In this document: piece by piece, positions 9,716 through 17,359 of the stretch
Position numbering within the stretch: the first letter of the stretch is position 1
Layout: each line of letters opens with the position of its first letter
DNA from: an uncultured Sulfitobacter sp.
GTDB lineage: Bacteria; Pseudomonadota; Alphaproteobacteria; Rhodobacterales; Rhodobacteraceae
DNA: 47,393 nt
Assembly: GCA_913060815.1 (NCBI GenBank)
Contig: CAJXSZ010000024.1
Span: forward strand, 1 to 47,393
Direction: 5' to 3'
Translations under genes and position numbers: made by a program
Notes under the pieces: generated by a model
Told to the model about the DNA's origin: nothing
Database searches by the model: none
Seen by the model: the letters and a program-made list of their open reading frames with translations, nothing else

Positions 9716-10333
9716 ATGAAACTGTTTTATGCCAATGGCACCATTTCCATCGCACCCGCCATCGCCCTCGTTGAAGCGGCGCTCGATCATGATCTTGTCC
9801 GTATCGACTTCGGGCAGGCCGAGCAGACACTGCCCGAATACCTTGCGATCAACCCGAAGGGCCGCGTGCCCGCGCTGGTGCTGGACGATGGCACGATTCT
9901 GACGGAAACAGGTGCGCTTCTGGAGTATATCGCGGCCCTTGCGCCCGAAGTTGAACTGGTCCCTGCAGACCCCGTGTTGGCCGCCCATATGCGCAGCGTG
10001 ATGTATTACCTCGCCTCCACCATGCATGTGGCCCATGCCCATAAAATGCGCGGCAGCCGTTGGGCCGATCTGCCCGAGAGCCATGCTGACATGACGGCTA
10101 AAGTGCCGGAAACGGTGACTGCATGCGCCACCTTCGTTGAAGCCGAGTGCCTGCGCGGCGACTATGTCTGCGGGTCGGATTTAAGCATCGCGGACACCTA
10201 CCTGTTCGTCGTGTGCAACTGGCTGGAGGGTGACGGCGTAAACATGGCAAACTTCCCCAAAATCACGGCATTCATGGATCGTATGGAACAGCGCAGCAGC
10301 GTCCAAGCCATCCGCGCAAAAGGAATGCTCTGA
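9716..10333 (+). CDS. Glutathione S-transferase family protein
   Basis: A 205-residue cytosolic GST. The N-terminal thioredoxin-like domain (about 1-78) includes the cis-proline segment KGRVPALVL and the glutathione-binding LTETGALLEY. The helical C-terminal domain contains the conserved ADTYLFVV core. AAGGA lies upstream of the ATG. It may detoxify electrophiles or act in redox chemistry, but the class and substrate are not evident. It forms a probable two-gene operon with the histidine phosphatase gene and is convergent with the lipid/redox operon that ends at 10433. Confidence 0.88.
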   Translation: MKLFYANGTISIAPAIALVEAALDHDLVRIDFGQAEQTLPEYLAINPKGRVPALVLDDGTILTETGALLEYIAALAPEVELVPADPVLAAHMRSVMYYLASTMHVAHAHKMRGSRWADLPESHADMTAKVPETVTACATFVEAECLRGDYVCGSDLSIADTYLFVVCNWLEGDGVNMANFPKITAFMDRMEQRSSVQAIRAKGML

Positions 10334-10402
10334 GGGGTCAGCACGTCTACGTGCGCCTGCAGACTGCAACATTCGCTACAAGTACGCGCATATGAATCTC
10401 GT

Positions 10403-10423
10403 GCCGCCCCCTATCGGGGCGGC
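10403..10423. terminator. Hairpin between convergent genes
   Basis: A perfect 8-bp GC stem (GCCGCCCC / GGGGCGGC) with loop CTATC sits between the convergent GST and SDR genes, 10 bases after the SDR stop. There is no T-run on either side. A bidirectional transcript-end structure is likely; true intrinsic termination is uncertain. Confidence 0.45.
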
Positions 10424-10432
10424 TCCGTCAGA

Positions 10433-11167
10433 TCACGCGCCGAAAATGCGGTAATACAGCCAATCGGGCAGAAGCTGACTGCCACGGAACACCAAAGAGA
10501 ATCCGAACGGAAAGCTCTTTTTGAAGCTGTCGGTGTTCATATGCTCGAACATCTCGCGCGAGGCATCTTCGGGCGACATAATGAACGGCATCTTGAAATC
10601 GTTTTTCTCGGTCAACTGGGTCTTGATAAAACCGGGGTTCACCACCTGCACCCGAACGCCCGTCTTGCGCAGGTCGGCGTACATACACTCTGCCAACGAC
10701 ATGTTCGCCGCCTTGGAGGCCGTATACCCGATTGTTCCAGGCAAGCCGCGAAAGCCTGTAAGGCTTGAAGTGATCACAATGTGACCCGCGTCGCGTTCCA
10801 CCATTGCAGGCACCACTTCACCCATGACCCGGATCAGGCCGGTAAAATTGATATCAGCCATGGCCGTAGCCTGCTCTGCGTTCCAGTCCTGCGCACCAAA
10901 AGGCCAGTAGACCCCTGCGAGAAAGACCACGCCATCCACGTCTCCAACAGCTTTTGCCGCGGCGCTGACGCTCTCCTGATCTGCCACATCCACCGTCACG
11001 ACTTGCGCTTTGGCAGGCAAACTATCGGCCAGTTCTTGCAGCTTCTCTTCGGAACGCGCCGAGAGAATAACCTCGGCACCAGCACGGCTAAGACGCTCGG
11101 CGAGGGCCGCGCCCAAACCGTCACTCGCGCCGACCAGCCAATACCGTTTTCCTTGCCACTGCGTCAT
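10433..11167 (-). CDS. SDR-family NAD(P)-dependent oxidoreductase
   Basis: A 244-residue classical short-chain dehydrogenase. The nucleotide-binding loop is GASDGLG (residues 13-19), slightly altered from TGxxxGxG. The catalytic set is Ser134/135 (ITSSLTG), Tyr148 and Lys152 (YTASK). The C-terminal region has a hydrophobic tail (LLPDWLYYRIF) that could contact the membrane. It is the last gene of a five-gene operon and overlaps DUF3833 by four bases (ATGA). Neighbours suggest work on a lipid or hydrophobic substrate, which is inference. Confidence 0.88.
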   Translation of the reverse strand: MTQWQGKRYWLVGASDGLGAALAERLSRAGAEVILSARSEEKLQELADSLPAKAQVVTVDVADQESVSAAAKAVGDVDGVVFLAGVYWPFGAQDWNAEQATAMADINFTGLIRVMGEVVPAMVERDAGHIVITSSLTGFRGLPGTIGYTASKAANMSLAECMYADLRKTGVRVQVVNPGFIKTQLTEKNDFKMPFIMSPEDASREMFEHMNTDSFKKSFPFGFSLVFRGSQLLPDWLYYRIFGA

Positions 11168-11730
11168 GTCGTTTCCTTTTTCCGAATGGTTGCGACCAAT
11201 TCCGCGACCCTGAAACCAAACTTCCGAAACTGGCTTCGGTTCACGATGGTCCCGCTTTTTGTTAGATACATGCAGTCAAACGCCTTGAGGGTGTGCCCCC
11301 CCGACTCCGCAGGCAGTGTTATCGGATAGTTGAACAGGATCGCTGGGCCCGCCACTTCGCCGTAGCCTTTGCCCGGCACATCATCTGCCCAAGCTTCGAA
11401 ATTACCACCACCGTCCAGTTCGATTTTCCACTGACGGTTCTGTGTAGAGCCGTCGTGATAATGGAACTCTTCTTTCATGATACAGGTGGGGCCGTCCCAT
11501 GTGATGTCAAATTCAGCGTTGAACGTGCTGGTCACGCGGCCGAGCGGGCCAAAGATCACACCATCACAAATCATCTGTCCGTTGAGATGCTCGCGCATAT
11601 CAAACTGCGGGTATTCGTCGGCATAGTCATCCGCAGATTGCCCCATGAAGTCTGCAAACCTGCGCCGCAACCAAAGCAGAAAAGCAACCAGCCCGGCGCC
11701 GAACAAAAAGAAAAATGCCGCATCACTCAT
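11164..11730 (-). CDS. DUF3833 family protein
   Basis: A 188-residue protein recognised as DUF3833. An N-terminal membrane helix (about 4-20) is followed by a basic stretch and a beta-rich domain with repeated Phe/Trp/Gly strands that looks lipocalin-like. Function is unknown. DUF3833 genes regularly occur beside DUF1365, FAD-dependent amine-oxidase-like proteins, SDRs and cyclopropane fatty acid synthases. The beta-rich fold with a membrane anchor would suit binding a hydrophobic molecule at the membrane, but this is speculation. The start overlaps the MFS stop (TAATG), and its stop overlaps the SDR start. Confidence 0.85.
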   Translation of the reverse strand: MSDAAFFFLFGAGLVAFLLWLRRRFADFMGQSADDYADEYPQFDMREHLNGQMICDGVIFGPLGRVTSTFNAEFDITWDGPTCIMKEEFHYHDGSTQNRQWKIELDGGGNFEAWADDVPGKGYGEVAGPAILFNYPITLPAESGGHTLKAFDCMYLTKSGTIVNRSQFRKFGFRVAELVATIRKKETT

Positions 11731-12971
11731 TACACATCTCTATCAAGGTTTGTTCGCCACAGCAAAAATATCGCAGCAAGTTTCAGGACACACGGCACGC
11801 CAGCATAGAGAATGCGCAGCAGGTCAATAGCCTGTTCCGGTGATTGACCGCCGGTGCCGCTCACGTAGCCGGATGCCTCTAACATTGGAAGTAGGATGGC
11901 TGCGGCCAAGGCCAAGGTGAATTTGGAGACAAATGACCAAAGTCCGAAGCCTTCGGCAGCAGAAGGTGCGATTTTGGCCATGCGCGTGGCGAAAAGGGCG
12001 GGCAACAGCGTAAGATCCGCACCAATCGCCGCACCTGATGCCACACAGACCAACGCAAACCACCACTGGTCCCCTTGTCCCAGAAACAGCGCGCCGCCAA
12101 AGGCGAAAATCGCCAACACCATCGCGTTGAGAAGCACCCGCTTGGTGCCAAACTTCTCGGCCAGAATTCCCCAAAAAGGGGCGGCGGCAGCGGCAGAAAG
12201 GAAGAACAGCAGCAACAGCGGCCCCTCAAACCCAGGAGCCCCCAGCGCGCTTTCGACATAGAATAAAAACAGGGTAGAGCTGACCGCGGCAGGAGCCGCA
12301 TTGAGCAGGGCAATGAACAAGAGCCGCCGCGCCAGCGTATCGCGCAATACGGTGCCAAATCCTGTGCTTTCCGGCACATCGACCGACACCCACTCGCCGC
12401 GCATCGACAGCGCCGAGGCCATGGCCAGTATCGCAAACCCGATGGCAAACCCCGTAAAAGGCGCACCCATCGCAGTACCCAGTGCCACAGGTGCCACCGA
12501 AGCCACGCAAACCCCGAGCAATGCGCCTGTCTCGCGCCAGCGTGCAAGGCGCAGATGGCCTTGCCCTTCCATACGATCAGCCTTGGCCACGCCTTGGGCG
12601 TAAAAACAGATAGTCAGAAAGCTGAAGGCCGAGAAGACCAGCGTCAGCATGATTCCAAACCATAGCACAGGCGAGGTGAGCGGTGGCACAGCGAAAAGCC
12701 CAATCATGGCCAGTGCGATCACTGTGCAGCCCATGCCTACCGCGATACCGCGCTGGTTTCGCAGCTTCTCCGACAACCGCCCCAAGAGCGGGTCCTGTAC
12801 GACATCCAAAAGCCGTAGGCCAAAGAGCACAGCCCCCAGCGCCGTCAGCGAAACACCATATTCATCGACATAAAACTTGGGCGCATGAATATAGATGGGC
12901 AGCCCTGCGCAGGCGAGGAGTGCCGCAAACAGCGCATAGGCAGGCAAACGGCTGTCGGCCCGCGCAATCAT
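11730..12971 (-). CDS. MFS transporter (GPH/MelB-like)
   Basis: A 413-residue polytopic membrane protein with about 12 hydrophobic segments. It resembles the glycoside-pentoside-hexuronide/cation symporter branch: a DPLLGRLSEKLR-like loop follows helix 2, at about residues 58-69. The family classically moves sugars with a cation. Inside a lipid-linked operon it may instead move a lipid precursor or product, as proposed for such carriers elsewhere, but nothing here proves the substrate. It overlaps DUF1365 upstream by four bases (ATGA) and DUF3833 downstream by one (TAATG), so it is translationally coupled on both sides. Confidence 0.85.
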   Translation of the reverse strand: MIARADSRLPAYALFAALLACAGLPIYIHAPKFYVDEYGVSLTALGAVLFGLRLLDVVQDPLLGRLSEKLRNQRGIAVGMGCTVIALAMIGLFAVPPLTSPVLWFGIMLTLVFSAFSFLTICFYAQGVAKADRMEGQGHLRLARWRETGALLGVCVASVAPVALGTAMGAPFTGFAIGFAILAMASALSMRGEWVSVDVPESTGFGTVLRDTLARRLLFIALLNAAPAAVSSTLFLFYVESALGAPGFEGPLLLLFFLSAAAAAPFWGILAEKFGTKRVLLNAMVLAIFAFGGALFLGQGDQWWFALVCVASGAAIGADLTLLPALFATRMAKIAPSAAEGFGLWSFVSKFTLALAAAILLPMLEASGYVSGTGGQSPEQAIDLLRILYAGVPCVLKLAAIFLLWRTNLDRDV

Positions 12972-13729
12972 CCTTTGGAGACTTCATCGCTGGGCGGCAC
13001 GGGTTGACTGCGAAAGCCTGCTCCCTTGATCCACAGTTTGAGCGCCTGCCAGTGGATCAGCGCCAACACGCGGCGCGCACCCAGCGGACGCCGCAGCATG
13101 CTGCGCAAAATACCCGCATTGGTGAGCGGCGCGCGCTTACCCGTTAGCGTCGCAATAAGGCCGCCCGTCTCGCGCCCGTAGTCTATCCAGACGCCGATAC
13201 GGGCATCGTTGATATCAAAGCGAAAAGTGTAATCTCCCGCCACAGGCTGGAAAGGGGAGACATGCATGAGCTTGGTCGCATGCAGTTGATCACTGGGCAG
13301 GATCGGCCCAAGATCAGGATGATGGCACAGATAACTATGACGGTCGCCAAAGGTGTTGGTCACCTCCGAGATCACAGCAATCAGCGCATTGTCACTGCGG
13401 CGACACAGCCAAAAACTCACGGGATTGAACACATGCCCCAGAACACGCGGCTGGGCGAGCAGTTCGATACGCTCGACGCCTGTGACCTGATATTCTTTCA
13501 GCACATCGCGCACCCACGCTGCGCCGCGCCCCTCCTTCGGCGTGCCGCCGTGGTCGAGATCATGGAGAGACGTCAGACCGCTCGCGTTGCGTCCGAACAG
13601 GCGTGGAGTAGACACCTGTGCTTCCGCATCCAGCAGCACATAATCAACGGAATAGCGAAATGAATTTTCTACCGCGCCCTTGCGGCCGTGGTACGTGGTC
13701 CCGACGATATGATCGACCTGTGCGGTCAC
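12968..13729 (-). CDS. DUF1365 family protein
   Basis: A 253-residue protein of DUF1365, recognised from the N-terminal YHGRKGAVENSFRYSVDYVLLD segment and the NPVSFWLCRRSD core. Members occur almost always beside an FAD-dependent amine-oxidase-like protein and often a cyclopropane-fatty-acid-synthase-like methyltransferase. In Rhodobacter sphaeroides a homologous gene belongs to the RpoE/ChrR singlet-oxygen regulon. The biochemical role is not established. It starts with GTG, which overlaps the stop of the FAD oxidoreductase (GTGA). No signal peptide or membrane segment is visible. Confidence 0.88.
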   Translation of the reverse strand: MTAQVDHIVGTTYHGRKGAVENSFRYSVDYVLLDAEAQVSTPRLFGRNASGLTSLHDLDHGGTPKEGRGAAWVRDVLKEYQVTGVERIELLAQPRVLGHVFNPVSFWLCRRSDNALIAVISEVTNTFGDRHSYLCHHPDLGPILPSDQLHATKLMHVSPFQPVAGDYTFRFDINDARIGVWIDYGRETGGLIATLTGKRAPLTNAGILRSMLRRPLGARRVLALIHWQALKLWIKGAGFRSQPVPPSDEVSKG

Positions 13730-15045
13730 TCCGCCGCCAGCGCGGTCTTGGCTCTTGCGTTAATCGCATCCGCGACCTCATTAGCCGTGGCCAGTCCGTC
13801 TTCGTGAAATCCGTTGCGCAGCCATGCACCACAGAACCACGTGTTCTGCGCGCCGTTGAGCGCGTGGACCTTCACTTGTGCGTCCCAAGCCGCCAAATCA
13901 TAGACAGGATGGCGCAAGGTCACGCGGTCATAGATCAGCTCCTCGCGGATCGTGCGCTTGGTATTGAGCGTCACGAAATGCGGATCATTCTCCGGGATGT
14001 TCTGGAGCGAGTTCATCCAATAGGTCAAATCAATGCGATCGGATTTCACCTTTGCATCCTCGGTATAGACCCATGAGGCCCAAGCCGATTTGCGTTTGGG
14101 CATGACTGTCTCATCAGCGTGCAGCACAACGTCATTGGGCTGGTAGAGGATCGCGCCCAGTGCCGCCTGCTCCTCCACGCTCGGGTCTGCCAGCATAGCG
14201 AGGCTGTCGTCGGAGTGCGTCGCCATGACTACCTCGTCAAACCGTTCCCACGCGCCGCCACGGGTCCTGACCTCAACACCCTGCGCATCGCGGCGCACGC
14301 CCTCGATGGCCGCGTTCAGGCGAATATCTACGCCCGCGCGCTGCATCGCCGCCTCCAGACGGTTCACATACTGGATCGAGCCGCCCTGCACCGTGTACCA
14401 CTGGTGCTGTCCCGAATAGCCCAAGAGCGCGTGGTTCTCGAAGAATTGAATCAACGCATGCGCGGGAAAATCCATGATCTTTTCTGTCGGCGTCGACCAG
14501 ATCGCACCCGAAAAGGGCAACAAGTAGTGGTCGCGAAAATAGTCACCCGAGCCGAGCTTGTCTAAAAATTGCCCGAGGCTGAGGCCCTTGTCCTGCGCCA
14601 ACCGCTTAGCGTGTTTGTTGAACTTCACAATATCGCGCAGCATGCCGAGAAACTTCGGGTTTACCGTGTTGCGCTTTTGCGTGAAAATAGCACTCACGCT
14701 GGTCAGCGCGTATTCCAAGCGACCCCCGTCAAACGACGCGCCAAAGCTCATGTTCGACTTCATCACAGGTACATCAAGCTCTTCAAAAAGCGCAGCCAGA
14801 TGCGGGTAGTTGGCGTAATTGAATACGATAAACCCTGTATCGACAGGCTGGTCCCCGTTCTTGCCAGCCATACGTGTTCGGGCATGTCCCCCAAGGCGCG
14901 CAGCACTCTCGAACAGGGTGACGTGGTTGTGAGGGGCAAGACGGTGCGCCGCCCCCATTCCTGTGATCCCCGCGCCGATCACGGCAATGCGGCGGTTCTT
15001 AGGAGAATTGACAGTGGCGGGAAAATGCGGCGCTTCGGTAGACAT
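13726..15045 (-). CDS. FAD-dependent amine-oxidase-like oxidoreductase
   Basis: A 439-residue flavoprotein with an N-terminal Rossmann FAD site, GAGITG at residues 24-29, followed by the acidic strand end (LFESAARLGGHART) typical of the amine oxidase/phytoene desaturase fold. Relatives in these clusters act as, or are predicted to be, fatty-acyl desaturases or oxidases. It is the first gene of the five-gene operon and overlaps DUF1365. No clear Shine-Dalgarno precedes the ATG, so translation may start weakly or be leaderless. A possible ECF promoter lies upstream at 15091-15116. The exact substrate is unknown. Confidence 0.88.
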   Translation of the reverse strand: MSTEAPHFPATVNSPKNRRIAVIGAGITGMGAAHRLAPHNHVTLFESAARLGGHARTRMAGKNGDQPVDTGFIVFNYANYPHLAALFEELDVPVMKSNMSFGASFDGGRLEYALTSVSAIFTQKRNTVNPKFLGMLRDIVKFNKHAKRLAQDKGLSLGQFLDKLGSGDYFRDHYLLPFSGAIWSTPTEKIMDFPAHALIQFFENHALLGYSGQHQWYTVQGGSIQYVNRLEAAMQRAGVDIRLNAAIEGVRRDAQGVEVRTRGGAWERFDEVVMATHSDDSLAMLADPSVEEQAALGAILYQPNDVVLHADETVMPKRKSAWASWVYTEDAKVKSDRIDLTYWMNSLQNIPENDPHFVTLNTKRTIREELIYDRVTLRHPVYDLAAWDAQVKVHALNGAQNTWFCGAWLRNGFHEDGLATANEVADAINARAKTALAAE

Positions 15046-15090
15046 TGAGAAGCTTGGTCCTGACGTGTTATTTACGAGTTACGCAGGGCA

Positions 15091-15116
15091 TACGCCCTCA
15101 CTTACAATTGGGTTCC
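15091..15116 (-). promoter_or_regulatory. Candidate ECF-type promoter for the five-gene operon
   Basis: On the minus strand GGAAC is followed after 17 bases by CGTA, close to the general-stress EcfG consensus GGAAC-N16/17-CGTT of alphaproteobacteria but with a mismatch in the -10. It lies about 45 bases before the start codon. An AGGGC/GCCCT inverted repeat overlaps the -10 (15085-15098). I looked for an RpoE-type TGATC promoter and found none well placed. Confidence 0.25.
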
Positions 15117-15161
15117 CACATTCTTGCCCGATCTGCAACGGCGCGCCCGCGTGTTGTAAAC

Positions 15162-16184
15162 TTACTCTGTGATCAAAGCCGAATATCGCGCCGCACCGCG
15201 CTGCATCAGGCGCATGTAGGTTGCCGCATCAATGTTCGCCCCGCATACGATGACACCCACACGCTTGCCCTGCAAACGTGTGCGCAGCGGGCCAATTACA
15301 GCGGCAAGCGCCGCCCCCGCAGCAGGCTCCACTGCCAGCTTGGCCTCCACCTGAAATGCAACCATCCCAGCGCAGATCATGTCGTCATCAAGTGTCACTA
15401 CCTCATCCACATAAGCCGCACACAGGGCATGACCCATCGGCAATGCCATCGGCGCGCCAAGGCTGTCCGCCACGGTGCTCACCTGCTCCAGATGCACAGG
15501 CGCACCTGTGGCGAGCGAGGTCTGCATGCTCGCCGCCCCCTCAGGTTCGACGCCGTAGACCTTGCAGTCAGGATTGATCTGCTTCACCGCAGCGGCGACG
15601 CCACTAATCAATCCACCGCCACCGATAGAGACGACGACTGCATCCAAATCGGGCGCATCCTCCATCAGCTCAAGCCCCACGCCACCCGTTCCACGCGACG
15701 TCAAAGGCCCCTCGAACGGGTGGATGAAAAACCGCCCCTCATCGACAACCAGACGATCCGCCTCGGCAAACGTCTCCGCACCGGGGGGCTTCATAATCAC
15801 TTGGGCCTGCTCAGCACGGGCAAGTGCCACGCGGTAGGGATTCGCGTTAGACTGGATCACGACTTTGGCAGAGGCACCGACCTGCCGCGCCGCCCATGCC
15901 GCCGCAATGGCGTGGTTCCCTGCGCTCGCCGCGGTAACCCCTCGTTTCAATTGCGCTTGATCCAGACTACGCGCCACGCTCAGCGCGCCGCGTGCCTTGA
16001 ATGTGCCAGTATGCTGAAAACACTCCAGCTTGAGCACCGCCGCACCACCTCCGAGCATCCGCGCTATCAAACGTGTTTGAAGCGTCTGGATCGGCGTGCG
16101 GATGACATTGCCTTGCAGGTCGTCGGATGTGGCACGAATAGCATCCAGCGACACGGCGCTGATATCAGGGGGCGTCAGTGTCAT
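15162..16184 (-). CDS. Threonine/serine dehydratase (PLP)
   Basis: A 340-residue fold-type II PLP enzyme. The Schiff-base lysine is Lys63 in TFKARGA. Further motifs are the SAGNHA phosphate-side loop and the glycine-rich GGGGLISG cofactor loop. It probably deaminates L-threonine or L-serine to the 2-oxo acid and ammonia. It has no C-terminal ACT domain, so it resembles the short catabolic type rather than feedback-controlled IlvA; related enzymes with this fold include serine racemase and hydroxyaspartate dehydratase. It overlaps rmuC by four bases and is third in a mutL-rmuC operon, an association without obvious metabolic logic. Confidence 0.85.
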   Translation of the reverse strand: MTLTPPDISAVSLDAIRATSDDLQGNVIRTPIQTLQTRLIARMLGGGAAVLKLECFQHTGTFKARGALSVARSLDQAQLKRGVTAASAGNHAIAAAWAARQVGASAKVVIQSNANPYRVALARAEQAQVIMKPPGAETFAEADRLVVDEGRFFIHPFEGPLTSRGTGGVGLELMEDAPDLDAVVVSIGGGGLISGVAAAVKQINPDCKVYGVEPEGAASMQTSLATGAPVHLEQVSTVADSLGAPMALPMGHALCAAYVDEVVTLDDDMICAGMVAFQVEAKLAVEPAAGAALAAVIGPLRTRLQGKRVGVIVCGANIDAATYMRLMQRGAARYSALITE

Positions 16185-17359
16185 GGCGCAAATGGTCCTC
16201 TTGTCAGGGGAAGCGGTGCGGGTTCCTCCGCCTCGACCTCCTCAAAATCAAAGTTGTCCAGCCGCGCCGCGCGTTTGCCCGCACGTTCCGCCGCAACACC
16301 GATGCCGTCAAGGTCTTCGCGCGCTTGGCGGAAATGCGTATCCAGTTTGCCAACCCGCGCCACGACCAGCTCTACGTCGCGGTGCAGCAGGCGCAGGGTC
16401 TTGCGAATTTCACCCGCCTGTTCGCGCATCCGCGCATCTTTGAGGATCGCACGCATGGTGTTGAGCGTAGCCATGCAGGTAGTGGGCGAGACGATCCAGA
16501 CGCGCGCCTCGAACCCTTCACGCACCAGCTCGGGGAAGTTGGCGTGCACCTCGGCGTAGACGGCCTCGGACGGCAGGAACATCAGCGCGCCATCTGCGGT
16601 CTCACCATCAAGGATATATTTCTCCGAGATATCGCGGATGTGCTTTCGGATGCTGGTGCGCATGTTGGTGACTGCTGATTTAAGCTCCCAGTCCGTTTGC
16701 GCGCGGTGCAGTGCTTCATAGGCCTCCAGCGGAAATTTCGCGTCTATCACGATAGGCCCGGGCGGATTGGGCAGATGGATCAGACAATCGGCGCGGCGAC
16801 CGTTGGAGAGCGTGACCTGCATTGTGTAGCTGTCGGCAGGCAGCGCCTTGGACACGATGTCATTGAGTTGGATTTCACCGAAAGCGCCACGCGTCTGCTT
16901 GTTACTTAGGATATCTTGGAGCGAAAGCACATCGCCCGAGAGCTTTGTGATATTGTCCTGCGCCTTGTCGATAGCTGCCAGCCGCTCTTGCAACTGGGTG
17001 AGGCTGCTGGTGGTACGTTGGGCCGAGCCATGCAGCGTCTGGTTGGTGCGCTCCTGCATCTGCGCCAGCTGCTGCTGCATTTGCAGCTGAACAGTGGCCA
17101 GCCGCGCCTCGAGGCTCTGGATCAATTGCGCCTGCGCATTGGCCTGCGTGTCCGAGACGGTCTGGAGATTGCCGCTGAGCTGGGCCTGCGCGTGGTTCAG
17201 GCTGTGGAGCTGCTGGGTCAGCGGCGCAGGGATGCGCGCAGGACGCAGGAGAAGCCAGACGAGTAGCGCGAGGATGAGCGCGAGAACACCCAGACCAAGC
17301 AGCATCGTCACAACGACAGGATCGCTCGTGTCCAGCTCTGCCGCGCCAATACGGATCAT
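16181..17359 (-). CDS. rmuC: DNA recombination protein RmuC
   Basis: A 392-residue protein with an N-terminal membrane helix (about 14-40), a long Gln/Ala-rich coiled coil (about 45-140), and the RmuC domain from about 155, including FGEIQLNDIV and VIDAKFPLEAYEAL, the conserved core of its restriction-endonuclease-like fold. RmuC limits inversion at short inverted repeats in E. coli and is probably a nuclease, though its activity has not been shown directly. The gene overlaps mutL upstream and threonine dehydratase downstream by four bases each, placing two DNA maintenance genes in one transcript. Confidence 0.92.
   Translation of the reverse strand: MIRIGAAELDTSDPVVVTMLLGLGVLALILALLVWLLLRPARIPAPLTQQLHSLNHAQAQLSGNLQTVSDTQANAQAQLIQSLEARLATVQLQMQQQLAQMQERTNQTLHGSAQRTTSSLTQLQERLAAIDKAQDNITKLSGDVLSLQDILSNKQTRGAFGEIQLNDIVSKALPADSYTMQVTLSNGRRADCLIHLPNPPGPIVIDAKFPLEAYEALHRAQTDWELKSAVTNMRTSIRKHIRDISEKYILDGETADGALMFLPSEAVYAEVHANFPELVREGFEARVWIVSPTTCMATLNTMRAILKDARMREQAGEIRKTLRLLHRDVELVVARVGKLDTHFRQAREDLDGIGVAAERAGKRAARLDNFDFEEVEAEEPAPLPLTRGPFAP

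Noticed and set aside
15046..15180. RpoE (ECF11)-type promoter before the FAD oxidoreductase gene
   Set aside because: One TGATC occurs near 15171, but no -10 lies at the proper distance, and it falls inside the end of the dehydratase gene.
15045..16559. Plus-strand open frame of 504 aa
   Set aside because: Antisense shadow of the threonine dehydratase and rmuC genes, with low-complexity Arg/His translation.
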